A stretch of DNA of 39,518 nucleotides from a virus, in IMG/VR virus record IMGVR_UViG_3300023184_000268, positions 1 through 39,518 of that record. One strand, 5' to 3'. The translations under genes and the position numbers were made by a program. The notes beneath the pieces are model-generated. The model made no database searches. It was not told the origin of the DNA and saw nothing but the letters and a program-made list of their open reading frames with translations. Positions 7,172 to 15,048 of this stretch are shown here, piece after piece. How positions within the stretch are numbered: position 1 is the first letter of the stretch; every line of letters begins with the position of its first letter.

Positions 7172-7215
7172 GGCTATCTGCAAACGGCCATCGCTGGCCG
7201 CTTAGGGGCGCGCAC
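7172..7215 (+). promoter_or_regulatory. Intergenic hairpin element, copy 1
   Basis: Directly after the stop codon the RNA would read TATCTGCAAACGGCCA and fold CGGCCA-TCGC-TGGCCG (7185-7200). The same leading 16 bases and a stronger hairpin recur after the next gene (7474-7515). There is no T-run, so it is not a standard terminator. Processing site, attenuator or protein-binding RNA element are possible. Confidence 0.6.
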
Positions 7216-7248
7216 TGTGCACGCTATAACCTAAACGAAGGGCAAATT

Positions 7249-7473
7249 ATGCTTAAGACTATGCGCGCACGTTATCCCGGCCGGTGCGCGGCCACCGGCG
7301 CGCCGATCAAACCCGGTGCCTTGATTTATTACGACGGTCGCACCAAACGCGCTACGCTCGCGCCGGTGCTAAACACCATTACGCTAATGGGTGAACATGG
7401 CCCGTCGCACTTTACCCGTAACGCACGCGGCCGGTGTGAGGATGCGCCATGCTGCGGATGCTGCACTATCTAG
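7249..7473 (+). CDS. Small Cys-containing early protein, 74 aa
   Basis: The gene starts at an ATG preceded by GAAGGG. The product has a CAATGAPIKPGALIYYDG segment near its N terminus, resembling short phage proteins that begin with a Cys...Gly-x-x-Ile-x-x-Gly zinc-ribbon-like turn, and it ends in a dense CEDAPCCGCCTI tail. Six Cys residues in 74 suggest metal binding. It lies between two copies of a repeated intergenic hairpin, so its expression may be set separately from its neighbours. No function is recognised. Confidence 0.75.
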   Translation: MLKTMRARYPGRCAATGAPIKPGALIYYDGRTKRATLAPVLNTITLMGEHGPSHFTRNARGRCEDAPCCGCCTI

Positions 7474-7515
7474 GGTTATCTGCAAACGGCCAGCGACGGC
7501 CGTTTGCGGGCTAAT
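7474..7515 (+). promoter_or_regulatory. Intergenic hairpin element, copy 2
   Basis: The stop codon is followed, as in copy 1, by TATCTGCAAACGGCCA. Here the arms are a perfect 10-bp inverted repeat, GCAAACGGCC (7482-7491) and GGCCGTTTGC (7498-7507), around a six-base loop AGCGAC. No T-run follows. The shared 5' part with a changed but still paired stem looks like a duplicated structured RNA element. Confidence 0.65.
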
Positions 7516-7542
7516 CCTGGCCGCTATACATTGGAGTAAATT

Positions 7543-7743
7543 ATGCGAAATTATGGTGAAACCAAAGCCCAGCGCCAGGCGCGCTATTTGGCCGAATTCA
7601 GCGACGCCGTGATCACGGCCAAGCCCGCGCACGCTGGCCGGATCGAATGGCCGTCAGCGCTGCATTTTTATTTTACCGGCGTGCCGGTGGCCGATGCGGC
7701 CGCGCGGTATGTGGCAAACCATGCCGATGAGGTCGCAAAATGA
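7543..7743 (+). CDS. Small early protein, 66 aa
   Basis: The ATG is well placed after TTGGAGTAAATT. The protein is mostly helical (ETKAQRQARYLAEFSDAV at the start; VADAAARYVANHADEVAK at the end) with a central HFYFTGVPV. I do not recognise a domain. The stop overlaps the next ATG (ATGA), and from here six small genes follow almost without gaps, as expected for a single early transcript. Early position and small size suggest host modulation, but nothing in the sequence shows how. Confidence 0.75.
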   Translation: MRNYGETKAQRQARYLAEFSDAVITAKPAHAGRIEWPSALHFYFTGVPVADAAARYVANHADEVAK

Positions 7744-7874
7744 AAATTGGACAACACATCTACATTTCACTATATGGTAAGCCCGAACGGGTCCTAATCC
7801 TGGCGATCCATCGCGCCGGGACCATCGATGTGCAGCGCAGCGATGGCGCTTGTTACCGGGTGAGCGGACTATGA
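7740..7874 (+). CDS. Small beta-rich early protein, 44 aa
   Basis: A 44-codon gene whose ATG overlaps the previous stop (ATGA) and whose stop overlaps the next ATG. It reads MKIGQHIYISLYGKPERVLI, then a RAGTIDVQRSDGACYRVSGL ending. The alternation of short beta strands and turns resembles tiny SH3- or Tudor-like phage proteins with the pattern GTIDVxRxDGxCYRVSGL. The function is unknown to me. Coupling at both ends makes translation credible. Confidence 0.7.
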   Translation: MKIGQHIYISLYGKPERVLILAIHRAGTIDVQRSDGACYRVSGL

Positions 7875-8047
7875 TTCACCCGCTATTTGAAGCCATACTG
7901 CGGCCATACGCGCCACCGGCACCACTACCCACGCCCGAAGCAATCGACGCGGCCATGCTGGCCGATAAGTTAAACGACGGGTACTTTCAACGTCAAATAA
8001 ACAACGCTATCAACCTGGAGTTACGCTATGCAAACCCTGAAAATTAA
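7871..8047 (+). CDS. Small early protein, 58 aa
   Basis: The ATG at 7871 overlaps the upstream stop as ATGA and is preferred over a start seven codons earlier. The product begins MIHPLFEAILRPYAPPAP and continues into a helical part (EAIDAAMLADKLNDGYFQRQ, INNAINLELRYAN). The Pro-rich linker after about residue 13 is distinctive. No family is recognised. It overlaps the following gene by 20 bases. Confidence 0.65.
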   Translation: MIHPLFEAILRPYAPPAPLPTPEAIDAAMLADKLNDGYFQRQINNAINLELRYANPEN

Positions 8048-8309
8048 ATCCACCACCTATACGCTGGCGTCACTCGAGCGCGTCGATCAAGTGCAAGCGC
8101 TTACAAGCAAAATCACCGGCAAACACAAACCCGTGCGGCCAAAGGCACCCAAGCGCACTTACCCGCGTTTTGGGGATAGTCTATCGACGCACGCCTACGT
8201 GCGCGATTATTACGCCATGAATGCCCTGGGCGAGTCGAACCACTTTGCGCCACTGTCCAAGCACCTTAGCGTGCCCGTGGGCGTCGATTCAATGGAGGTC
8301 GAAGCATGA
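8028..8309 (+). CDS. Basic early protein, 93 aa
   Basis: The start is supported by GGAG eight bases before ATG. The protein has a basic central segment (SKITGKHKPVRPKAPKRTYP), which suggests contact with nucleic acid, followed by an aromatic FGDSLSTHAYVRDYYAMN stretch and an acidic end. No known domain is recognised. It is coupled to the next gene through an ATGA overlap and lies in the run of small early genes. Confidence 0.7.
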   Translation: MQTLKIKSTTYTLASLERVDQVQALTSKITGKHKPVRPKAPKRTYPRFGDSLSTHAYVRDYYAMNALGESNHFAPLSKHLSVPVGVDSMEVEA

Positions 8310-8413
8310 GACAGCACTACAAACCCGAACCAGTGGCGCGCCCTTGGGCTGATCTGCTGCTGGCCGTTTCAATTGGCCTGATCTTGGCCGTTATCTTATT
8401 GGAGTACCTATGA
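8306..8413 (+). CDS. Single-pass membrane peptide, 35 aa
   Basis: A 35-codon gene starting inside the previous stop (ATGA), with GGAGG seven bases upstream. After a short soluble N terminus (RQHYKPEPVARPW) comes one clear hydrophobic helix, ADLLLAVSIGLILAVILL, ending EYL. It is a predicted inner-membrane peptide. Similar tiny membrane proteins are common in phage early regions; function is unknown. Its stop overlaps the next start. Confidence 0.6.
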   Translation: MRQHYKPEPVARPWADLLLAVSIGLILAVILLEYL

Positions 8414-8544
8414 TTGACGAAAATTTTGAAGAGGCGCATTACATTGCGCGGATAAACCACCTGGAAGACGTGTTGCGCGCCCTGCTGGACGACGACAATG
8501 AGGCGACGCGCGAAGATGCCCAGCGCGCGCTTGCGTGCTCATAA
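8410..8544 (+). CDS. Small acidic early protein, 44 aa
   Basis: The gene has TTGGAG upstream and an ATGA overlap with the membrane peptide gene. The product is a short acidic helical protein (MIDENFEEAHYIARINHLED, then VLRALLDDDNEATREDAQRA), possibly a single helical hairpin. It is the last credible gene of the early rightward operon and ends about 50 bases before a strong terminator. No domain is recognised. Confidence 0.65.
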   Translation: MIDENFEEAHYIARINHLEDVLRALLDDDNEATREDAQRALACS

Positions 8545-8593
8545 TCGCTGCGGCCCTTGTGGCCGCGATCCTGGCGATCCTTTTCGATCTAGA

Positions 8594-10876
8594 CTAAGCC
8601 CCTTCGGGGGCTTTTTCTATGGCTCGGCGCAGATCGGACTTGTTGCTTTTGGCTAACTCCGGCGCGCAGAAAATATGTTTTTTGGTCTGATACTCGCGCG
8701 ACGCCAGGCGGCCCATGTCCACCCAGCCCGCTTCCTTCAGCGCGTGCATAAGAGCCGGGGGGACTATTTTTATCCCTGCTGGGGCGTATAGCTGCAATTC
8801 GTCGCAGATCGCGTAGAAGGGCGCGCCTACCACGCCGCTAGAGAATGCACGCTGCCGGGCCTTGATTAGGTTGACCAGGAACGACTCAGCGCCGCTCATG
8901 CCATGCTCGACCATAATCATCTTCGCTTCGGTCATTGGGGGCGCTGCGTTGGGGTTCCAAGCGCTCACGTCACGGGTGTGCAAGTAAGCCGCCACGGCAG
9001 CAAAGCCGCCCCGGTGTTCGTACCAGTTCCAAAGGGCGACGGCCTCTGCTTCGGGCAGCTTACCGGCCTCCGACCATAAAACAAACCATCGGCGATCCTC
9101 TGAGGGCAGGGAGATCGCCACGCGCTCATTGGAAAACGCCACCACGAAAACGCGGTTCAACGCATAGTACGGGTGCAAGCCCTTGCGGTTGACCATAAGC
9201 AACTCAGGCGGCGCTGCGATGATGGGCTTGAGGGTATTCTCCAGCGCGCGCCGGTCTTTGGCCTCTGCTTGGCGCAACTCGGCGATCTCCATCACTTCGC
9301 ACTCGAGCGCATAGCCCCATTGCGAATTGAGGTCTTCATTCTTGACCAGGGAGCAATTGGCCTTGGCCTTGCCGCCTATGGCCCAAAAGAACGGGGCAAA
9401 CAGGGTATCTTTGCCGCTGCCATGATTGCCGCCCAAGAGGATAGCGTGATTGATCTTGTGGCTGGGAAACTGCACTTTATGGGCTAGGGCGTTAAGCAAA
9501 TGCTCACGCTCATACTCAATTGGCACCATGCGCTCGACATGGCGCAGCCACGCGGACACGTCAGCGGCCACCGGCTCGGGCCGGGCGTCACGCCAGCGGT
9601 TGCCGTACACCAAGCCCTCACGCGCGACCAGCACCGACTCGCCTGCGGCGTAAGTGATACCGACCAGGGCGCGGGCTCCCTTGTCTTGGCGGTACTCATC
9701 AAACGACACCGACGCCTCGACCTTGGGGTGCTTGCCGTGGCGGGACTTGCAATTGATATGCCGGAACAGGGCGTTGAAGGTCTTACGCATTACCTCGCGC
9801 CGGTCTTCCATGTCAAAGTACGCGTCGTCGTTCTGTATGTACGCAAAGCGCTCGAACCAGCCGGACATCTCCACGCGGCCCAACTCGCGATGCTCGACCT
9901 CGGCGATAACTGTCGCCGCGTCGTTGGGGTATTCGACTGTCGGGGTTAGCTTGGAAAGGGTGTTTTCCATTACTGCCGCCAGCAACTCGTCGCGCAGGCC
10001 ATGCGAACGCTTGGGCCCACCATGCTCTTCCACCCACGCGAGATAGGCGACGCTGTCCAGATGGGCGCAATGCTCATGCAGGCAGCAGTAGGCGCGGTTT
10101 ACGGGGTGATAGCGCCCCATGGGGTTGCCGTCGCTATGCTCGGCGCTGTTCGGGCAAACGATGCCCCACCAGCCGCTGCTGTTGCCCTTCTCCAGCAAGT
10201 CGCCACGCGCTGCTGTCCACGCCAGCACGTCATCGCCGCCGTCATCGGTGAGCCGGATCGGGCGTACTGTGGCGGTGTCGGCTGGGTTGGGGGTGACGCC
10301 CAAGGCGGTGCATATAACTTCTAAAGAAAATTCCCTCTCGGGGTGGAACTCGACCAAGGCAGACGCGAAGCGGTCGCGGCCAGGCTTCAAGTTAATCGAG
10401 CCGGGCAGTCTGAAATTGCGGACGGGGTTAATCGCACCGCCGTCGGTGTAGCCTGCCTCTGCGATTGCGACAATGGCCGCGCTGAATTCGCCCTTCATGG
10501 GCTGGTCGTCAAGGGCGAAGGTGTAGCCGTACTGGTAGTTGTTGGGGCTGGTCTCCATGATCCAAGTCGGGTCGATGGGCGGCACCTTGGCCTTGGTGCC
10601 CACGTCATCCAGCACTAGGAACGCCACACGCTCGCAGGCGTCGGCCTTGGCTGCGGGCTTGCCCTCGTCAAATCGGTCGATGATGAAGCAGCCGGTGTTG
10701 CAGTACCACGTCTGATCGGGCTTCCACTTTTTGGGCAGGAACGCAGGCCACGCGCACTTAACTGCGCCATCGGCGTGAAACTGAGTCTCGCCGTCTTTGA
10801 GGATGGGCTTTTGCCGCACAAACAAAATAACCTCGCCCTCGGGCGCAATGTTTTCGAGATAAGTTAAGAAATTCAT
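8594..10876 (-). CDS. Primase-helicase (RepB-type primase + SF3/D5-like helicase)
   Basis: The 760-residue replication protein has three parts. The N-terminal part (about 60-200) resembles plasmid/phage RepB-like archaeo-eukaryotic primases, with VAFLVLDDVG (Asp90/Asp91) and INPVRNFRLPGSINLKPG (149-166). Next comes a probable zinc-binding segment (Cys241, His247, Cys264/265, Cys270, His272). The C-terminal helicase has Walker A LLGGNHGSGKD at 480-490, an acidic VMEIAELR motif near 528-535, FSNE at 581-584 and DRRWFVLW near 594-601. These resemble the DUF5906/VirE-like superfamily 3 group. It would prime and unwind DNA for the adjacent polymerase. Its start overlaps the polymerase stop by ATGA, and its 3' end contains the opposing terminator. 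Confidence 0.87.
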   Translation of the reverse strand: MNFLTYLENIAPEGEVILFVRQKPILKDGETQFHADGAVKCAWPAFLPKKWKPDQTWYCNTGCFIIDRFDEGKPAAKADACERVAFLVLDDVGTKAKVPPIDPTWIMETSPNNYQYGYTFALDDQPMKGEFSAAIVAIAEAGYTDGGAINPVRNFRLPGSINLKPGRDRFASALVEFHPEREFSLEVICTALGVTPNPADTATVRPIRLTDDGGDDVLAWTAARGDLLEKGNSSGWWGIVCPNSAEHSDGNPMGRYHPVNRAYCCLHEHCAHLDSVAYLAWVEEHGGPKRSHGLRDELLAAVMENTLSKLTPTVEYPNDAATVIAEVEHRELGRVEMSGWFERFAYIQNDDAYFDMEDRREVMRKTFNALFRHINCKSRHGKHPKVEASVSFDEYRQDKGARALVGITYAAGESVLVAREGLVYGNRWRDARPEPVAADVSAWLRHVERMVPIEYEREHLLNALAHKVQFPSHKINHAILLGGNHGSGKDTLFAPFFWAIGGKAKANCSLVKNEDLNSQWGYALECEVMEIAELRQAEAKDRRALENTLKPIIAAPPELLMVNRKGLHPYYALNRVFVVAFSNERVAISLPSEDRRWFVLWSEAGKLPEAEAVALWNWYEHRGGFAAVAAYLHTRDVSAWNPNAAPPMTEAKMIMVEHGMSGAESFLVNLIKARQRAFSSGVVGAPFYAICDELQLYAPAGIKIVPPALMHALKEAGWVDMGRLASREYQTKKHIFCAPELAKSNKSDLRRAIEKAPEGA
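8597..8616 (+). terminator. UUCG-loop intrinsic terminator of the early operon
   Basis: AGCCCC-TTCG-GGGGCT followed by TTTTT is a textbook intrinsic terminator with a stable UUCG tetraloop. It has a T-tract only in the rightward direction, so it stops the early transcript. The hairpin DNA lies within the last codons of the convergent primase-helicase gene. Confidence 0.9.
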
Positions 10877-12768
10877 TTTCCGTATCGCTCCATAATTGAG
10901 ACTTCAGCGTCTAGGGGTAAACCCTTAGCCCATTCGGGCGGGGTACACATGACCAAACGCAGCGCCTCGGGGTCGGGCGTTGCGGTTTCGATCACAATTT
11001 CATCGTGGACGTGCAGCACCACGTCATCAAGCTGGCGCAGCGAATGGCGCAGCAAGTCGTTAGCCACGGCCTGGGTAATGTTCTCGCAGGCCAGCCCCTT
11101 CCACAAACGGGCGCGGGGCCACTCTTTGGCATCAGCGGCGGGTTTCCATGCAGCTTTGGCGTAAGTCACACCTTCGGATTCCAATCGGGCATAGGGGTAA
11201 CACAGGATGCGTCCAGAGGGCAGCACATACCATAGGTGCAGGCCGTCGAACAGGTACACGACGCGCCCCGCGCTGAACTCTTTGCCTTTGTTTCGCATGG
11301 CGCGGGTGTACGCTGATTCTAGGTCTTGCCAGTACAAAACAGACCAAGGGTTTGCCCTACGCCAAGCATCTACCATGCGTTTGGCATCTGACTCAGGCAG
11401 CAAGATGCCGTAGGCGCGGCCCATCGCCGCAAAGGCACCGACGCCACCGGCAAAGCCGCAGGCCAACTCCTGCACCTTACCAATTTGACGCTGGTCTTTG
11501 TTGACCTGGCTCACACTGACGCCGAACGTCGCCGAGGCGTTGACCTTGTACACATCCTCGCCGGACGCAAAGATCGCCAGCTTGTCGTCACCCCTGCCAG
11601 ACAACCAAGGGTTTACCCTAGCTTCGATGGCCGACCAATCAGCAACGACTAGGTGTTTACCCTTACTAGGTACAAGGGCCGGTCGGAGCATCCCTCTGAG
11701 GACGTCGGTGACTCGCTTGCCGAACTTGGGGACGATGGCGTGGCCCCTGACCATTGCTGTGCGTACGGCTTCGGGCTCTTGGGCGCATTTGCGGGTGAAG
11801 TTGTGGACTTGGGCTCCATAAGACGAAGCGCGTCCAGTAGCGCTGCCGCCTGCAAAGACAAACGCGCCTCGTACTCTGCCGTCTTCTTCATCTGATAACT
11901 GTGCAAGGCGGCTGAACTTCGCAACCGACGACGCCCATAGGTCGTCGGCGCATTGGATAACTTCTTGAACGTCATGGGGGACATCCTCACAGTTTAGTAA
12001 ATTGGCCCTGACAGTTTTGTCAATCGAATACTTGCCGTCCTTCTCCATCAGCTTCTTGGCCTGCGGGCCGACACGGGCCAGCACCCATTCGCGCATCTTA
12101 GGGGAGCGCACGCTGGTGATCTCGCCGCCAGTCACCTCGGCGACGATGGTTTGAATCTCGGCCAACTCAGCGCTGGCGTACTTGACCGCAGCATGGCACA
12201 GGGGCACGTCCACCAGCACGCCTCGGTCGTTGATCCGCTCGTTGACGTGGTAGTCTGCCAACTCCTGCGCTGACAGTGGCCGCATGGCCTTGCTGACTGC
12301 TCTCATGGCCTTAACATCCATTTCGCAGTAGGCCACCATCTCGGCGGTCAACTCGGGCGACTCCTCGTAAGGCGGCACGCTCATCTTGCGGATTAGCTGG
12401 GCACCACGATGGTCTTTCTTCATGGACGCGCCAGCAAAGCGCCCCACGTCTTCCAGCGAGCCAGGCGCGCAATTGGCGCGGGCCTGCGCTGCGGTGCAGA
12501 CGAATTGCTCTAGGGCAAAATCCAACTGCAAGACGTACCAAAAAATTAAGCGCTCGAAAGCGGCGTTGTGGGCGTAAATCAAACCGTCCCAGCGCCGCAC
12601 CCGCTCGGGCAGTGGCTGGTCAGGCAACCAGGTCTGCACGTCTTCATCGTCGAAGGCGTAAGACATACACAGCACTTCGGTGCTGCCGTGCTGGGCGTAG
12701 TTGTAAACGCCCGCGACTTTTAGGTCGCACTGTGACCTACTTTCGAAGTCAATCCACAAAGCAGTCAT
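10873..12768 (-). CDS. polA: Family A DNA polymerase with 3'-5' exonuclease
   Basis: The 631-residue replicative polymerase starts with a DnaQ-type exonuclease: LWIDFESRS (Asp7, Glu9), YAHNAAFERL (65-74) and AYCEMDVKA (Asp151). The polymerase domain has motif A VVADWSAIEAR (Asp377), motif B DQRQIGKVQELACGF (425-439) and motif C LHVHDEIVI (588-590). There is no N-terminal 5'-3' exonuclease, as in T7-type phage enzymes. In motif B the residue aligned by eye with E. coli Phe762 is Leu435, the 'Leu762' type common among environmental phage polymerases. Its start overlaps the upstream HNH gene by 20 bases, and its stop is coupled to the primase-helicase start. Confidence 0.95.
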   Translation of the reverse strand: MTALWIDFESRSQCDLKVAGVYNYAQHGSTEVLCMSYAFDDEDVQTWLPDQPLPERVRRWDGLIYAHNAAFERLIFWYVLQLDFALEQFVCTAAQARANCAPGSLEDVGRFAGASMKKDHRGAQLIRKMSVPPYEESPELTAEMVAYCEMDVKAMRAVSKAMRPLSAQELADYHVNERINDRGVLVDVPLCHAAVKYASAELAEIQTIVAEVTGGEITSVRSPKMREWVLARVGPQAKKLMEKDGKYSIDKTVRANLLNCEDVPHDVQEVIQCADDLWASSVAKFSRLAQLSDEEDGRVRGAFVFAGGSATGRASSYGAQVHNFTRKCAQEPEAVRTAMVRGHAIVPKFGKRVTDVLRGMLRPALVPSKGKHLVVADWSAIEARVNPWLSGRGDDKLAIFASGEDVYKVNASATFGVSVSQVNKDQRQIGKVQELACGFAGGVGAFAAMGRAYGILLPESDAKRMVDAWRRANPWSVLYWQDLESAYTRAMRNKGKEFSAGRVVYLFDGLHLWYVLPSGRILCYPYARLESEGVTYAKAAWKPAADAKEWPRARLWKGLACENITQAVANDLLRHSLRQLDDVVLHVHDEIVIETATPDPEALRLVMCTPPEWAKGLPLDAEVSIMERYGK

Positions 12769-13225
12769 AGTGCCTCCGCACTTTTATAGCGCTTATTGTT
12801 GTTTCATGTACGCCATATTCAGCCGCCAGTTGTCTCCCAATACCATAACCTTCAGACTTAATGCGGCTACGGATATCTTTGACTTGTGCTTCGGTCAGCT
12901 TACCTCTGTGTTGGTGTAATACTGCGTCTATGTTGTTCTCACTACGTGTGCCCCACCGCAGATTAGACAGTCGGTTATCGGCAGGGTTTCCGTTCATGTG
13001 CAGGCATTCATGCTTGTCTGGAGCCGCGCCAACAAAAGCCAGCAGCACTAGCTTGTGAACGCACTGGCTATTTCCACGGCCCAACGCCACACTCAAATGA
13101 CCGCCGGGCATACGGCCTGGGCGCAAGATGCAACCTTCAGGACGGCGCTGATACGAGCGAATTTGCCCTTGGTCACTAACTTCATATTTGCCGTCGTACC
13201 CCGGCACAAGTTTCCAAACTTCCAT
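12749..13225 (-). CDS. NUMOD4-HNH homing endonuclease
   Basis: The start at 13225 is preferred to one at 13261 because AAGGAG lies eight bases upstream, giving 158 residues. The N-terminal part begins MEVWKLVPGYDGKYEVSDQG, the NUMOD4 signature. An HNH core follows: HKLVLLAFVG, then HECLHMNGNPADNRLSNLRWGT. The C-terminal part, LTEAQVKDIR to YGIGRQLAAEYGVHETTIS, is a helix-turn-helix DNA-binding element. Such proteins are free-standing or intron-encoded homing endonucleases. It sits directly upstream of and overlapping polA, a frequent insertion target, and no intron is apparent. It is probably a selfish element rather than part of the replication machinery. Confidence 0.92.
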   Translation of the reverse strand: MEVWKLVPGYDGKYEVSDQGQIRSYQRRPEGCILRPGRMPGGHLSVALGRGNSQCVHKLVLLAFVGAAPDKHECLHMNGNPADNRLSNLRWGTRSENNIDAVLHQHRGKLTEAQVKDIRSRIKSEGYGIGRQLAAEYGVHETTISAIKVRRHYDCFVD

Positions 13226-13280
13226 GTCGTCGTCTCCTTTTCCAATGCCCACTGTTACCAATGGGCATCAGAAAAGGCCG

Positions 13281-13910
13281 TTACGCCGCTACGCGACGAC
13301 GACGACTTGGGGCTGCAACCTCGGCGGGCTTGTCAGCTTCGCCTTCCAAAGTCAACCATTCCACCACCTCGAAGACCGGGGTAAAAATCCGGCCATACGA
13401 CTTGTGTTGGTAATGCTCCTTTTTGAGGCGCACGACCGGCACTGGTTTGGATTGGTCTTTGTCAACCTGGTCTGCCAAAGCTACGGCCAGAGCCTGCACG
13501 CTACGCTTGCCGCCCACCGAGGTGGTCGTAAAACGCGCTTCCATGCCCTTGTCTTCGCCAGTCAGACACTTCAGACTCATACCCACCTGAGTCTCCCAGC
13601 CCTTCTTGGCTGCTGGGGGCGCTCCGTCCAACTCCGGCAGGGGCTGGGATACGGGCACCATTTTCTCGCCCAACACTTCGCCGTCGCCCCAAGCAATAAA
13701 GCCGTGGACAAACGAGAAAGGATTGACCGCCCAAGTGCTGTCCTCTTCGACTTCGGTTTGGTCTGCACCAAACACCCAGTGGCCGGTCTTGTCCATTTTC
13801 AGGATGACCGTACCGGCTGGGCCGACGTCGGATTGGATAGCCCGCAGGGAAGTTGCGAGGGTGGAAACTGCGGGCAAGCCCGCTTGGGAGAACGCTACTA
13901 GATTGGACAT
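13281..13910 (-). CDS. Putative ssDNA-binding/replication accessory protein
   Basis: A 209-residue protein with AAGGA upstream of ATG. I do not firmly recognise its family. It has beta-rich segments (GTVILKMDKTGHWVFGADQ, WAVNPFSFVHGFIAWGDGE), a central GWETQVGMSLKCL and a C-terminal VFEVVEWLTLEGEA, ending in a basic SRRRR tail rather than the acidic tail of classic SSBs. Its position between a DUF2800 nuclease and family A polymerase is where many phages carry DUF2815, a gp2.5-like ssDNA-binding protein. The call therefore rests on synteny and composition. A recombination mediator is the main alternative. Confidence 0.5.
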   Translation of the reverse strand: MSNLVAFSQAGLPAVSTLATSLRAIQSDVGPAGTVILKMDKTGHWVFGADQTEVEEDSTWAVNPFSFVHGFIAWGDGEVLGEKMVPVSQPLPELDGAPPAAKKGWETQVGMSLKCLTGEDKGMEARFTTTSVGGKRSVQALAVALADQVDKDQSKPVPVVRLKKEHYQHKSYGRIFTPVFEVVEWLTLEGEADKPAEVAAPSRRRRVAA

Positions 13911-13920
13911 TTCTGTTCCT

Positions 13921-15048
13921 TTATTGAAGTTTAGAAAGGGCAGCGGTTAATTGCTTACCCAAGAGCATCACCTCGGGGCGCGGGTCATCCGCGCTTGCCA
14001 AGGTGTTACCTGAACTGATGGCGACCACCAGATCACCCGGCAAAGCCAGCTTGCGCTTTTTGAGCGCCTTCTCAGCTTTGGCCGGAGAGATCACGGAAGT
14101 CTCCAACACTTCAGATTCGGTGAGACCAAACGCAAACAAGGCGACCTTGGCCTTGTCTTCGTCGGTCCATGAACGGATTGCACGCTTGGCGACCAGTTTG
14201 TAATCGGGCAGCTTGGCACCCGACTCCAGCAACTGGAGCGCCAAGGCGCGCAAATCAGTGATCCACTGCTCCAGCATATCAGCATTTTTGAGATATGTGG
14301 CAATGGTGGGTGGGTCTAGCGAGTCAATGGTCGTTTTGAGCGCCCGCTCGACTGCGCCGGTCATCTGTGGGCATACCGGCTTGGCGGCGCACCAGCGGCA
14401 GTGATCGCCAGAGCGCAGCGGCGCGGTCTTCTTCTCGCTCATTTTGACGGCCTGCACCAACTGCAATTCAAACTCAGCAATGCGCGCTGGTGTGGTCACC
14501 CAACGCTTGACTGCTGGCGGCTGCACAATGACCATCTCGATCTCAGTCACGCCCTCAAAGGCCCACTGAGCGGCTGGCGTACGCATGGCCGCAGCGGCGT
14601 AGAACATCAGTTGCGGATTCTCCACAGAATCAACGACCACTCCATCACCAAACTTCCAATCGAGTACAACAGCGCGAGTGCCGAGACGACCGATAAGGTC
14701 AGTACTACCAAATACACCAGGCAACAAGTCGCCAAAGCTAACACGAGTTTCAGCTTCAATTTCCATCTCCTGTTTGGGGTCAATCTGATCCAGCGCCGCC
14801 AGCGCGGGCTTTAGCTTGTTGTCGATCAGTTCTTGGGTCAACGTCTGATCTTCGTACACGGTGCCAAGGTAATGCTCTGGCGGTTGGCCGGACATCACGA
14901 TCTCTGCGATGACGTTGTGTAGGAGCGTGCCCTCGTCAGCGTACTTGCTGCTGGGCTTGGGTGGCATCTTGGCAACTAGGGCCACAGAGCCAGGGCAGTT
15001 GATTACCCGCTTGGCGGTGCTACCGCCGACGATGTTACTGTGGTTCAT
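13921..15048 (-). CDS. DUF2800 PD-(D/E)XK exonuclease (Cas4/RecB-like)
   Basis: The 375-residue protein carries the RecB/Cas4-type nuclease pattern. It starts with RVINCPGSV (Cys18), then ADEGTLLHNVIAE (38-49), VFGSTDLIG (Asp117) and AVVLDWKFGDG with Asp130 and Lys132 as core residues, then NPQLMFYAAAA (QxxxY-like motif). The Cys set GDHCRWCAAKPVCPQM (217, 220, 226) together with Cys18 would hold an Fe-S cluster. This is the DUF2800 family found beside DNA polymerase genes of many phages. A role in recombination or processing of replication ends is likely. Its ATG overlaps the stop of the small gene before it (ATGA). Confidence 0.88.
   Translation of the reverse strand: MNHSNIVGGSTAKRVINCPGSVALVAKMPPKPSSKYADEGTLLHNVIAEIVMSGQPPEHYLGTVYEDQTLTQELIDNKLKPALAALDQIDPKQEMEIEAETRVSFGDLLPGVFGSTDLIGRLGTRAVVLDWKFGDGVVVDSVENPQLMFYAAAAMRTPAAQWAFEGVTEIEMVIVQPPAVKRWVTTPARIAEFELQLVQAVKMSEKKTAPLRSGDHCRWCAAKPVCPQMTGAVERALKTTIDSLDPPTIATYLKNADMLEQWITDLRALALQLLESGAKLPDYKLVAKRAIRSWTDEDKAKVALFAFGLTESEVLETSVISPAKAEKALKKRKLALPGDLVVAISSGNTLASADDPRPEVMLLGKQLTAALSKLQ

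Noticed and set aside
8535-8597. 20-codon GTG frame encoding a hydrophobic peptide
   Set aside because: It has no ribosome site and overlaps the previous gene and the terminator; too short to support.
8597-8616. Bidirectional terminator
   Set aside because: On the leftward strand the hairpin is followed by TAGTCTAG, not a T-run, and it lies within the primase-helicase coding end.
10873-13225. Intron in polA carrying the HNH gene
   Set aside because: The polymerase frame is continuous with all motifs; the HNH gene lies upstream, not within it.
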